Assembly: GCA_964469905.1 (NCBI GenBank) | Contig: CAYXZW010000008.1 | Coordinates: 20,883 to 84,882, forward strand | Length of the DNA: 64,000 bases | Origin: MVRV01 sp964469905 | GTDB lineage: Bacteria > Desulfobacterota > Syntrophia > Syntrophales > Smithellaceae | Reading direction: 5' to 3' | Shown: one piece after another, positions 8,069-16,861 of the stretch | Position numbering within the stretch: the first letter of the stretch is position 1 | Layout: each line of letters begins with the position of its first letter | Program-made: the position numbers and the translations under genes | Notes under the pieces: model-generated | Databases searched by the model: none | What the model saw: only the letters and a program-made list of their open reading frames with translations | Told to the model about the DNA's origin: nothing

Positions 8069-10513
8069 ATGAGGCGTAATATCTTGGAATCTAATTACTT
8101 ACAATATCTGACCGACCGCAAGCAAATGGAGGAAGTGCTGCGGGAAAGCGAGACCAAACTACAGGCAATCTTCGATGCAGTAGGGACAGGGATTCTCATC
8201 ATCGACAAAGACACTCAGGTCATTATTGAAGCTAATCCGGCAGCCATGGAGATGACCGGGTTATCCAAAGAGAGCATTATAGGTCATATTTGTCACTCGC
8301 TGGTTTGCCCTGCCGAGGTCGGCAAATGTCCGGTCAAAGATCTTGGTCAAAATATTGATCACTCCGAACGTAAGCTGGCTTGCGCAAAAGGACATCAAAA
8401 GGATATTCTAAAAACCGTTCATCCTATTACCATCGGCGGCCGTGATTGTTTTGTGGAAAGCTTTATTGATATTTCCGACCGCAAGCTCGCCGAGATGGAA
8501 ATAAAAAAAGCGAAAGATGCCGCGGAGGATGCCAAAGCCGCCCAGAGCAGATTTCTCGCTAATATGAGCCACGAAATCCGTACACCGCTGAACGGCATAA
8601 TCGGCATGATCGATCTCCTCCTGGATTCCCGGCTTGGCGCCGAACAAAGACAGTTTGCCGAAATAGTCCGGACGAACAGTTTATCACTGTTATCGCTTCT
8701 CAATGATATTCTGGATTTATCCAAAATTGAGGCGCACAAACTTAATCTGGAAAAGCTCGATTTCAACCTGCGTGTTACCCTGGAGGACATTGCCGATCTG
8801 GTTGCCATCAGTGCCCAGGAAAAAGGATTGGAGTTAACCGCCCTGGTCGAACCGGATGTGCCGTATCTTCTGCGAGGCGATCCCGGACGCCTGCGTCAGG
8901 CCATTATCAACCTGGCCGGCAATGCCGTAAAATTCACCCAAAAGGGAGAAGTATCCATTCGATTATCGCGTCTGGCAGAAGACGAACAGACCGTCACACT
9001 TAATTTTGCCATCAGCGACACGGGTATTGGCATTCCCCAGAATCGGGTTGAAGCTCTTTTTACCCCTTTTGTTCAGGTGGACAGCTCTACTACACGTAAA
9101 TACGGCGGGACGGGACTGGGACTGGCAATTTCCCGACAGTTGGTCGAGCTGATGGGCGGCACAGTTGGTTGTGTGAGTGAAATCGGCAAAGGTTCCACCT
9201 TCTGGTTTACTGCCATCTTCGAAAAACAACCCCAAACCGCTTTTATTGCGGAGGAAACATTTGCGGGTATCAGTTCGGTGAAAGTACTGGTAGTGGACAA
9301 TCACGCCACCAACAGGATGCTGGCGGTTAATCTGCTCAAAGGCTGGAAATGCCGACCCGGCGAAGCGGAGGATGGTAAATCCGCACTGGTAGCGCTCCGC
9401 AGAGCCGTGCAGGAAAAAGATCCATACCAGGTGGCTCTTCTGGACATGGTAATGCCGGAAATGGGCGGCTACGAACTGGGCCGCCTGATCAAAGAAGACA
9501 AAGAACTAAGTAATACGCGGATCATTATGATGACCTCACTGGATAAAAGTCATGATGGGGCACGCCTGGCCAGTATCGGTTTTGCCGGATATTTGACAAA
9601 GCCGATCCGGCAATCGTATCTTTATGATGCCATTGCTCTGGCTATGGCCAGCGCTGAACGCGGGATAGATGGAGGGTCGGAAGATATTATAACCCGGCAC
9701 ACAATAGCCGAGTCGCATTGGACAGGAAAGAGGATTCTGGTGGCTGAGGACAACCTAACCAGTCAGGGTGTTGCACTTGTCCTATTGGAACATCTTGGAT
9801 TTAAGGCCGATGCCGTCGCCAATGGCGCCGAGGCAATTCATGCACTGCGGAATATTCCCTACGATCTGGTTCTTATGGACTGCGAAATGCCCGAAATGGA
9901 CGGCTACGAAGCCACCCGTCGTATCCGCAAGACCGAAACAGATGTGCTGAATCCTGCTATCCCGATTATTGCCCTGACTGGCCATGCGCTGGCGGACGAC
10001 CATGACAAATCGCGGCGAGCCGGGATGGACGATCATCTGGACAAACCAGTGCAGTTAAAACAACTTTCGGAGATGCTGTCCCGCTGGCTTAAAAAAACTA
10101 ACGGCAAAGAAAAAAATCCGGAGAGGGCGCGCGGTTTATTTGAGGTTGATGCGCCGGAAGAAGAATTGATTTTTTTTAGCGAACAGGAAATGATGGAGAG
10201 GTTAATGGATGACGAAAAAATGGCCAGAATAATTATTGCCGGATTTATTGAGGATGTACCTAGGCAGATAGATATTCTGAAGGTATGTCTGGAGCAGGGA
10301 GATATTGCCGGCGCCCGCAGACAGGCCCATTCCATCAGGGGTGCGGCAGCCAATGCCGGAGCGCAGTCTCTGATCAAATCGGTTAAAGTAATACAGCAGT
10401 TCCTTGAAAAGAAGGATTTGCACGAAGCCACCGTCTTATTTCCACGGCTCGGGGAGCATCTGGATCTGTTTAAAACTGCAGTGGGAAAATCACAGTGGTT
10501 AAAACTGCCTTAA
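8069..10513 (+). CDS. Hybrid histidine kinase PAS-HisKA-HATPase-REC-REC-HPt
   Basis: An 814-residue cytosolic hybrid kinase of the BarA type, with a full internal phosphorelay. Domains in order: PAS (about 25-135), HisKA with the phospho-acceptor in NMSHEIRTPLNGI (about 165-230), HATPase with DTGIGIP and GGTGLGLAIS (about 275-395), receiver 1 (about 408-525), receiver 2 (about 551-670; LMDCEMPEMDG) and HPt (about 705-800; His in AHSIRGAAANAG). The PAS core carries a cysteine cluster (ICHSLVCPAEVGKCP), suggesting metal or redox sensing. Receiver 1 has VVDNHATN where the family has VVDDNATN, so one acidic pocket residue is lost, although its phospho-acceptor Asp (LLDMVMPEMGG) remains. Receiver 2 is canonical. 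Confidence 0.93.
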   Translation: MRRNILESNYLQYLTDRKQMEEVLRESETKLQAIFDAVGTGILIIDKDTQVIIEANPAAMEMTGLSKESIIGHICHSLVCPAEVGKCPVKDLGQNIDHSERKLACAKGHQKDILKTVHPITIGGRDCFVESFIDISDRKLAEMEIKKAKDAAEDAKAAQSRFLANMSHEIRTPLNGIIGMIDLLLDSRLGAEQRQFAEIVRTNSLSLLSLLNDILDLSKIEAHKLNLEKLDFNLRVTLEDIADLVAISAQEKGLELTALVEPDVPYLLRGDPGRLRQAIINLAGNAVKFTQKGEVSIRLSRLAEDEQTVTLNFAISDTGIGIPQNRVEALFTPFVQVDSSTTRKYGGTGLGLAISRQLVELMGGTVGCVSEIGKGSTFWFTAIFEKQPQTAFIAEETFAGISSVKVLVVDNHATNRMLAVNLLKGWKCRPGEAEDGKSALVALRRAVQEKDPYQVALLDMVMPEMGGYELGRLIKEDKELSNTRIIMMTSLDKSHDGARLASIGFAGYLTKPIRQSYLYDAIALAMASAERGIDGGSEDIITRHTIAESHWTGKRILVAEDNLTSQGVALVLLEHLGFKADAVANGAEAIHALRNIPYDLVLMDCEMPEMDGYEATRRIRKTETDVLNPAIPIIALTGHALADDHDKSRRAGMDDHLDKPVQLKQLSEMLSRWLKKTNGKEKNPERARGLFEVDAPEEELIFFSEQEMMERLMDDEKMARIIIAGFIEDVPRQIDILKVCLEQGDIAGARRQAHSIRGAAANAGAQSLIKSVKVIQQFLEKKDLHEATVLFPRLGEHLDLFKTAVGKSQWLKLP

Positions 10514-10525
10514 AAGAGGAGAAAT

Positions 10526-10927
10526 ATGATCATGAAAGTACTTATCGCTGAAGATGATTTTACCGGCCGGTTGACACTGCAGAAGCTTCTTGCCGCATAC
10601 GGGGAATGTCATATTGCCGTCAATGGTCTGGAGGCTATGGAGGCATTCGGAAACGCCCTGAAGGAAGGACAGCCTTATGATCTGATTTGCCTGGATATTA
10701 TGATGCCGGAGCTGGACGGACACAAGGTGCTCCAGAGAATCCGGCAACTGGAAGAAGAAAAGGGTATCAATTCCAGCAATGGTGTTAAAATAATTATGAC
10801 GACAGCACTGGATGATCCTGTAAATGTAGTAGCAGCTTTTAAATCACTCTGCGACGCATACCTTGTCAAACCGGTGAGCAAAGCAAAGCTGCTCGATTAT
10901 CTTCGATCCTTTGGTTTGATTAGCTAA
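10526..10927 (+). CDS. Single-domain response regulator
   Basis: A 133-residue stand-alone receiver with the acidic pair in LIAEDD, the phospho-acceptor Asp in CLDIMMPELDG, a Thr switch in IMTTALDD and Lys in LVKPVSK. A GAGGAG ribosome site lies five bases before the ATG. It lies between two hybrid kinases and starts 12 bases after the first, so it is a likely phosphate target of that kinase's HPt domain. No DNA-binding or enzymatic output domain is present, so its effect must come from protein contacts. Confidence 0.9.
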   Translation: MIMKVLIAEDDFTGRLTLQKLLAAYGECHIAVNGLEAMEAFGNALKEGQPYDLICLDIMMPELDGHKVLQRIRQLEEEKGINSSNGVKIIMTTALDDPVNVVAAFKSLCDAYLVKPVSKAKLLDYLRSFGLIS

Positions 10928-10948
10928 AGGGTCTCTCAGGAGCAAAAG

Positions 10949-13900
10949 ATGTTTAAACCACTGCGGGTTCTAATTATTGAAGATATCGAAGATGATGCCT
11001 TGCTGCTGATTCGCTCTCTTCAAAAGGGCGGATACGATCCCGAATATTTGCGGGTGGAAACGGCGGCAGCCATGTCCGAAGCCCTGCGGGCAAAACAGTG
11101 GGATATTATTCTGTGCGACTATCATCTGCCGAATTTCAATGCTCTTGAGGCTATTGCTCTGTTAAAGAAAACAAAACTTAGTATACCCCTTATCTTAATT
11201 TCCGGCAACATTAGTGAAGAGATGGTCTTGGAATGCCTGCACCAGGGTGCCCGTGATTACATCAGCAAGGGAAATATGCTCCGGCTGATACCGGTTATTC
11301 AAAGGGAAATGGCAGTGTCGGAAGAAAAAAATTTACACAGGCAGGCGATGCACGACGCTCGCGAACGGTTAAAAGAATTGCAGGCATTCTTCAATTTGGC
11401 AAAAATCAATGAAAAAGAAGACATCACCCTGGACAAACTGTATCAGGAACTGGTGGACATCCTGCCGAACAGCTGGCAGTACCCGGAGGTTACCTGCGCC
11501 AGAATCGTGAAGGTTGACAGCGAGTTTCGTACCAAAAACTTCTCAAAAACCCACTGGATGCAATCAGCGCCCATCAAAGTGAAAGGAGCTGTGGCGGGGA
11601 GGATCGAGGTCGGTTATCTTGAGGAAAGGCCGCAAGCGGACGAGGGTCCATTCCTCAAAGAAGAGCGAATGCTCATAAATGCTATTGCTGAGCGGACAGG
11701 GCGCATCACCGAGCGCAAGCTTACGGAAAACGAGCTTATCATTGCGGAGTCAACCTACAAGAATATCTTCCTCAATTCGCAAATCGGCATCTTTCGGACA
11801 GACTTGCAAACAGGGATTATACTGGAGGCGAACGATACCGTTGCTCGGGTTATCGGCTATCCGGACAGAGCTGCGTTACTGGCCGATCCCTTCAGCATTG
11901 CGGAGAGGTATGTCGATCGCCACGACCGGGAAAAGATGATCTCTCTGCTGCAGGCTTCCGGTGAAATTAAAAACTTCGAAACGCGTTTCCGGAGAAATGA
12001 CGGGTCGATAATTTGGATGCGCTTTTCCGCCAAGCTTGTCCGGGAGAAGGGCTGGATTGAGGGAGTTGCTGAAGATATCACCGACCGCAAACGGGCGGAG
12101 GATCAGCTGCGGGAAAGTGAAGAAAATTTGCGAAAATCACAGCGCATCGCCCATTTGGGCAGTTGGTCTTTGGACCTCGCGAGTAATCAGGTCGTTTGGT
12201 CTGATGAACTATACAAAATGTATGGCTTTAACTCGACACTCCCTCCGCCACCATACACCGAACACAAGAAACTGTTTACCGAGAAGAGTTGGGAAATATT
12301 GTCCGCTGCTCTCAGCAACACAGCAGCTACAGGAATACCTTACGAACTGGAGCTGGAAACTTTGCGGAAAGATGGAAGCCATGGATGGATGTGGGTGCGC
12401 GGCGAGACCAGACTTGATGCCAGTGGCGCAACTGTCGGACTTTGGGGAGCGGCGCAAGACATAACCGAACGCAAACAGGCAGAGGAGGCAATTAAACTCA
12501 ATGAATCCCGACTGGAAAGCCTATTGCGGATAAATCAGCATTCGGCCGAAAATATTCAGGATCTGCTTGATTTCGCTCTTAACGAGGCTATTGTCCTCAC
12601 CGGAAGCAAAATCGGATATATCTATTTCTACGATGATAATAAAAAAGAATTCACACTGAATACCTGGTCCCGGGAGGTGATGCAACAATGCACCGTTACT
12701 GAGCCCCAAACAGTGTACCAATTGGAAAAGACCGGTATCTGGGGCGAAGCCGTGCGTCAGGGACAGCCCATTGTCGTCAATAATTATGCAGCACCGCATC
12801 AGTTAAAAAAAGGAATACCCCAGGGCCATGCGCCGCTCCATAAATTCCTGACCGTTCCGGTTTTCAGCGAAGGCCATATTGTAGCGGTGGTGGGCGTGGC
12901 CAACAAACGGGAGAATTACGACGATGCGGACATCCGCCAGCTGAATTTAATGATGGATGCTGTGTGGAAGATAGTCCAGCGGCGGCGGACGGGAGAGAAA
13001 CTGCAGCGATTGCTGGAAAGATTCGATATGGCTACTCGAGCCGCCAATCTCGGTGTCTGGGAGTTGGATATTAAAAATGATCGAATGATATGGGATGATC
13101 GGATGTATGAACTCTATGGGCTTAAAAAGGACGATTTCGCTGAAACTTATGAGGCCTGGATTAATAGACTTCATCCGGATGATGTTGCCGGCGTCAGGGA
13201 CGAGATTTCACAAACACTAAGAGATGAAAAAAAATATAATACGGAGTTCCGGGTTATTTGTCCTGATGGCGCCATTAAAAATCTCCGGGCTTATGGTAAG
13301 GTTTCCAAAGACGCCTCCGGCCGGCCACTGCGTGTAACCGGCATAAATTATGACGCCACCGAACAAAGGTTGTCTGCTCAAGCGTTGAGAGAAAGTGAGC
13401 AAAAGTACCGTTCTCTGTTTGCGGAAATTATCGAGGGGTTCGCCCTTCACGAAATTATTTGCGATGATCGGGGTAACCCTGTTGACTACCGCTTTTTGGA
13501 TGTCAATCCGGCCTTTGAAAAATTAACCGGCTTACATGCTGCTGATGTCATCGGTGAAAATGTTCTGCGGATAATGCCTCAGCTAGAATCATTCTGGATT
13601 GAGACCTATGGAAAGGTTGCCCTGACCGGAGAACCTGTTTCTTTCGAAAATTATGCAAAAGATTTAGATCGTTACTATCAGGTCAATGCCTTTTGTCCGC
13701 AAAAAGGCCGTTTTGCCGTCTTGATTACCGACATCACTGAGCGTAAAAAAATGGAAGTGCAGCTTATCCAATCCCACAAGATGGAAGCCATCGGAACACT
13801 GGCCGGTGGCATTGCCCATGATTTTAACAATATTCTGGGAGCTATTATCGGTTATGCCGGCATGGCTCAGGAGGAATTACCGGCCGGAAGCGAGGCCGGA

Positions 13901-14899
13901 GATTGTATTGACGAAATATTCCGGGCGAGTGAAAGAGCCAAAGATTTAGTCGCGCAGATACTTGCCTTCAGCCGTCACAGTGATACCGACAGAAAACCTC
14001 TCTTGGTGGTTCCCGTTATTAAGGAAATTGTAAAACTTCTCCGCCCCATGCTGCCTTCCACAATCCACATTAAACAGGAAATTAATATACAAGATAAATA
14101 TATTCTGGCGGATTCGACACAGTTGCACCAGGTGTTGATGAATCTATGCACAAATGCCGCACATGCCATGCAGGAAAAAGGCGGCACATTGACCATCGGA
14201 CTGAATCAAATTGCGGTTACGGAAGATAATTGCTCATTATATGACCAGTTAGAGCCCGGCGCTTACCTGGAACTTCGCGTAGCGGATACCGGCCATGGCA
14301 TCGACGAGAAAATTCGCCGTCAGATCTTTGATCCTTTTTTTACCACTAAAAAATCAGGGGAAGGGACGGGGATGGGTCTGTCTGTTGTTCATGGCATTGT
14401 TAAAAGCTACGGTGGGAACGTCAGCCTGGAAAGCATGACGGGAACCGGAACTACATTTTTCATTTATCTGCCGTTACTTTCCGATCAGAATATCCAGCAC
14501 ACGCCTGAAGTTAAAGCAGCTCCGATTGGCGGGAAGGAGCGGATTCTCCTCGTTGATGACCAGGAATTTTTGCTCCACATGATGTCCAAGTCATTATCCC
14601 GCCTGGGATATCAGGTCACAGCGGAGGATAGCTCCTTGGAAGCCCTGAATCTTTTCCAAGCAGATCCCTTTTCCTTTGATCTGGTCATAACCGATCAGAC
14701 TATGCCTTCTATAACCGGTGCTGATATGGCCAAATATATGCTGAAAATCAGGCCGGACATTCCGGTAATTCTTTGTACCGGATTCAGCTCCACTGTATCT
14801 CACGCGCAGGCCAGATCACTGGGAATTAGGGAGTATGTCATGAAACCTGTTGTAATGAGTGAATTTACTGTTCTCATCCGCAAGGTTTTGGAACAATGA
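10949..14899 (+). CDS. Large hybrid histidine kinase REC-GAF-PASn-HisKA-HATPase-REC
   Basis: A 1316-residue cytosolic kinase. It opens with a receiver (LIIEDIEDDALLLIRSL; Asp in LCDYHLPNFNA), then a GAF-like region (about 130-255), PAS domains (about 265-370 and 390-500), a clear GAF domain (about 510-680; GIWGEAVRQGQPIVVNNY), further PAS domains (about 690-930), HisKA with GGIAHDFNNILGAI, HATPase (ADTGHGID, GTGMGLSVVHG) and a C-terminal receiver (LITDQTMP-type motif; Lys in VMKPV). Receivers at both ends suggest that it both receives and passes phosphate. AGGAG precedes the ATG. The catalytic part resembles that of the kinase at 19109, pointing to duplication within the locus. Confidence 0.93.
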   Translation: MFKPLRVLIIEDIEDDALLLIRSLQKGGYDPEYLRVETAAAMSEALRAKQWDIILCDYHLPNFNALEAIALLKKTKLSIPLILISGNISEEMVLECLHQGARDYISKGNMLRLIPVIQREMAVSEEKNLHRQAMHDARERLKELQAFFNLAKINEKEDITLDKLYQELVDILPNSWQYPEVTCARIVKVDSEFRTKNFSKTHWMQSAPIKVKGAVAGRIEVGYLEERPQADEGPFLKEERMLINAIAERTGRITERKLTENELIIAESTYKNIFLNSQIGIFRTDLQTGIILEANDTVARVIGYPDRAALLADPFSIAERYVDRHDREKMISLLQASGEIKNFETRFRRNDGSIIWMRFSAKLVREKGWIEGVAEDITDRKRAEDQLRESEENLRKSQRIAHLGSWSLDLASNQVVWSDELYKMYGFNSTLPPPPYTEHKKLFTEKSWEILSAALSNTAATGIPYELELETLRKDGSHGWMWVRGETRLDASGATVGLWGAAQDITERKQAEEAIKLNESRLESLLRINQHSAENIQDLLDFALNEAIVLTGSKIGYIYFYDDNKKEFTLNTWSREVMQQCTVTEPQTVYQLEKTGIWGEAVRQGQPIVVNNYAAPHQLKKGIPQGHAPLHKFLTVPVFSEGHIVAVVGVANKRENYDDADIRQLNLMMDAVWKIVQRRRTGEKLQRLLERFDMATRAANLGVWELDIKNDRMIWDDRMYELYGLKKDDFAETYEAWINRLHPDDVAGVRDEISQTLRDEKKYNTEFRVICPDGAIKNLRAYGKVSKDASGRPLRVTGINYDATEQRLSAQALRESEQKYRSLFAEIIEGFALHEIICDDRGNPVDYRFLDVNPAFEKLTGLHAADVIGENVLRIMPQLESFWIETYGKVALTGEPVSFENYAKDLDRYYQVNAFCPQKGRFAVLITDITERKKMEVQLIQSHKMEAIGTLAGGIAHDFNNILGAIIGYAGMAQEELPAGSEAGDCIDEIFRASERAKDLVAQILAFSRHSDTDRKPLLVVPVIKEIVKLLRPMLPSTIHIKQEINIQDKYILADSTQLHQVLMNLCTNAAHAMQEKGGTLTIGLNQIAVTEDNCSLYDQLEPGAYLELRVADTGHGIDEKIRRQIFDPFFTTKKSGEGTGMGLSVVHGIVKSYGGNVSLESMTGTGTTFFIYLPLLSDQNIQHTPEVKAAPIGGKERILLVDDQEFLLHMMSKSLSRLGYQVTAEDSSLEALNLFQADPFSFDLVITDQTMPSITGADMAKYMLKIRPDIPVILCTGFSSTVSHAQARSLGIREYVMKPVVMSEFTVLIRKVLEQ

Positions 14900-14933
14900 A
14901 AAAATGAAGAAGGGGAAATGATCGGATAAATAT

Positions 14934-16826
14934 ATGAAAAATATTACTGACTATTTTAATAAAACTCAAACTGCTTTGCGCGAAATGACACCGGATGTCG
15001 TTGTATTAGATGATCTCAGTCGTTCAACGGAAAAAGACATGCTGGCCATCGGTGAAAAATTACAGAATTTTCATCAGCAGGCCAGTAAAATTTCCTCCTT
15101 GTCAGCAGATGTCGCTCAGCGCATATCCGGGGATGAAATGAAACCAGTTGTGGAAGGCTTAAATGCTGTTTCCACAATGGTGGAGGGCATTGGAGGCAGT
15201 TTTGATGCGGAAAAGGACATCCTCCATGCCATCCTTGTCAATCTTGCTTTGATTCGCGATCCGCTGGTGGAGTTTGGCCGCGTTGTCCGCAATCTGAATA
15301 TTCTCGGTATCTTTATTAAAATTGAAATAGCAGGGTTGGGTACCACAGGTATGGCTTTTGGTACGCTTGCCGAACAAGTTCGGCGCATCGCTGCCCTCAT
15401 CGACACAAAAACAGGCAGTTTGATTGATAAGACAGACACTTTAATTCCAGCGCTCAATGACAATATTGCTCTGATTGAAAATTATAAATCTCAACAGGAG
15501 GGCGAATCCCGTTTGGTATTAGATAAAATCAGCAAGGACATGGGGCTGATTTCTCAGAGGAAAGAGCTTTCCGCTGCTACAATTCGGGGCATCGCCGCAA
15601 AGTGGCGGCAAACCACAGCAAGTATCGGTGAAATTGTCCAATCAATGCAATTCCATGACATCACGCGTCAGCGTATTGAGCATTCCTGTGATGCTTTGAA
15701 GAACTTACACCAAAGAACTGCAGGCTGGAAAAAAGAACGAAGGATTTGGCGTAAGATCTATAATTTGTTCAAAAGTGCCAGGGACAACAATAGCCAAAGC
15801 CGATTTCCCGTCGCAAACTTAGTTGCGGATACCTGTAATCTGCAACGCGCTCAGTTGCAAAGTGCGAAGAATGATTTTTCCTCGGCCATAGAACGCATTC
15901 TCGATAACATGAAAAATGTTGCTTTTTACGCCGGCACTATATCTGAAGAAATAATGAAAATATCAGGAAAGAAGGAAGGCGAAGAAGGATCGTTTATCGA
16001 GGAACTGGAACGAGATGCCAATAATCTAAGCAATTCTATCGGCACTTTCGCCCTGATCAAGAAAGATTTATCTGCAGCAATGAATACGCTGACCAAAACA
16101 GCGGCAGACATGTCCGTATACATGAAAGAAATGGAAAAAATCAGCATTGAAATGCAGATACTGGCGTTAAATGCGAGCATTCATGCCGCTCATATCGGTG
16201 ATCAGGGCGTAGCCCTGGGCACTTTAGCTGATTCCATTCACGCTCTGGCGGCGCAAACTGACACAATGGTGGTGAAAATTGTTACCAATCTCCGGGAAGC
16301 TATTGTTAATGCAGAGAAGTTGGCAGTAATGGCTGATGCGGCAAATTCAGAGAGTAATAGAATAACAGACCAAATAAAAAACAGCTTGGGTCAAATGCTT
16401 CTGCCGCTGAAAACGATTGATGCAGAAATTGAGACATTGCTCCCGAATATTGACGAATCGGGCAATGCGTTGGCAGCGGATATTCAGGAGTTGATCAGCA
16501 CCGTCACCATCCATCATAAAGTAACCTCAGGCATAGAAAGAGTCGAGGCATCTCTGGAAAAAGCCGTAAAAATAATGAAGGTGAAAAGCACTAAAAATAT
16601 GGTGAGCGATAAAGCTGGTTTGCTCAAAGATTTGGCATCTCAATATACAATGCAGAGTGAAAGAGAAACGCTTTTATTAGCCGCCGGCATTGCGACGGCT
16701 CAGCTTCCTCCTGAGCCTTTATTGCTAAATGAAGGCGAGGCGATGTTGGCTGAGGGCCAAACGGCAGATGCAAAAGCCTCTGCCGGTAAAGCCGATGATC
16801 TGGGCGATAATGTTGAGCTGTTCTAG
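14934..16826 (+). CDS. Soluble protein with two degenerate chemoreceptor-like tips
   Basis: A 630-residue, helix-rich, Ala/Leu/Ile-heptad protein without membrane segments or a recognisable sensor domain. Two stretches resemble the MCP hairpin tip but are degenerate: one around residues 125-160 (IEIAGLGTTGMAFGTLAEQ) and one around 405-440 (ALNASIHAAHIGDQGVALG). A phrase seen in some MCP-domain proteins, MQFHDITRQRIEH, lies between them. The two-fold layout suggests an internal duplication of a receptor-like coiled coil. It sits between kinases and upstream of cheD, so a role in array assembly or as an atypical cytosolic receptor is plausible. The key Glu/Arg residues of true tips are not all present, so kinase control cannot be assumed. 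The ribosome site is weak. Confidence 0.75.
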   Translation: MKNITDYFNKTQTALREMTPDVVVLDDLSRSTEKDMLAIGEKLQNFHQQASKISSLSADVAQRISGDEMKPVVEGLNAVSTMVEGIGGSFDAEKDILHAILVNLALIRDPLVEFGRVVRNLNILGIFIKIEIAGLGTTGMAFGTLAEQVRRIAALIDTKTGSLIDKTDTLIPALNDNIALIENYKSQQEGESRLVLDKISKDMGLISQRKELSAATIRGIAAKWRQTTASIGEIVQSMQFHDITRQRIEHSCDALKNLHQRTAGWKKERRIWRKIYNLFKSARDNNSQSRFPVANLVADTCNLQRAQLQSAKNDFSSAIERILDNMKNVAFYAGTISEEIMKISGKKEGEEGSFIEELERDANNLSNSIGTFALIKKDLSAAMNTLTKTAADMSVYMKEMEKISIEMQILALNASIHAAHIGDQGVALGTLADSIHALAAQTDTMVVKIVTNLREAIVNAEKLAVMADAANSESNRITDQIKNSLGQMLLPLKTIDAEIETLLPNIDESGNALAADIQELISTVTIHHKVTSGIERVEASLEKAVKIMKVKSTKNMVSDKAGLLKDLASQYTMQSERETLLLAAGIATAQLPPEPLLLNEGEAMLAEGQTADAKASAGKADDLGDNVELF

Positions 16827-16861
16827 GTAGGAATTGTGAAAAGTTACACAGGTGGCAACAT

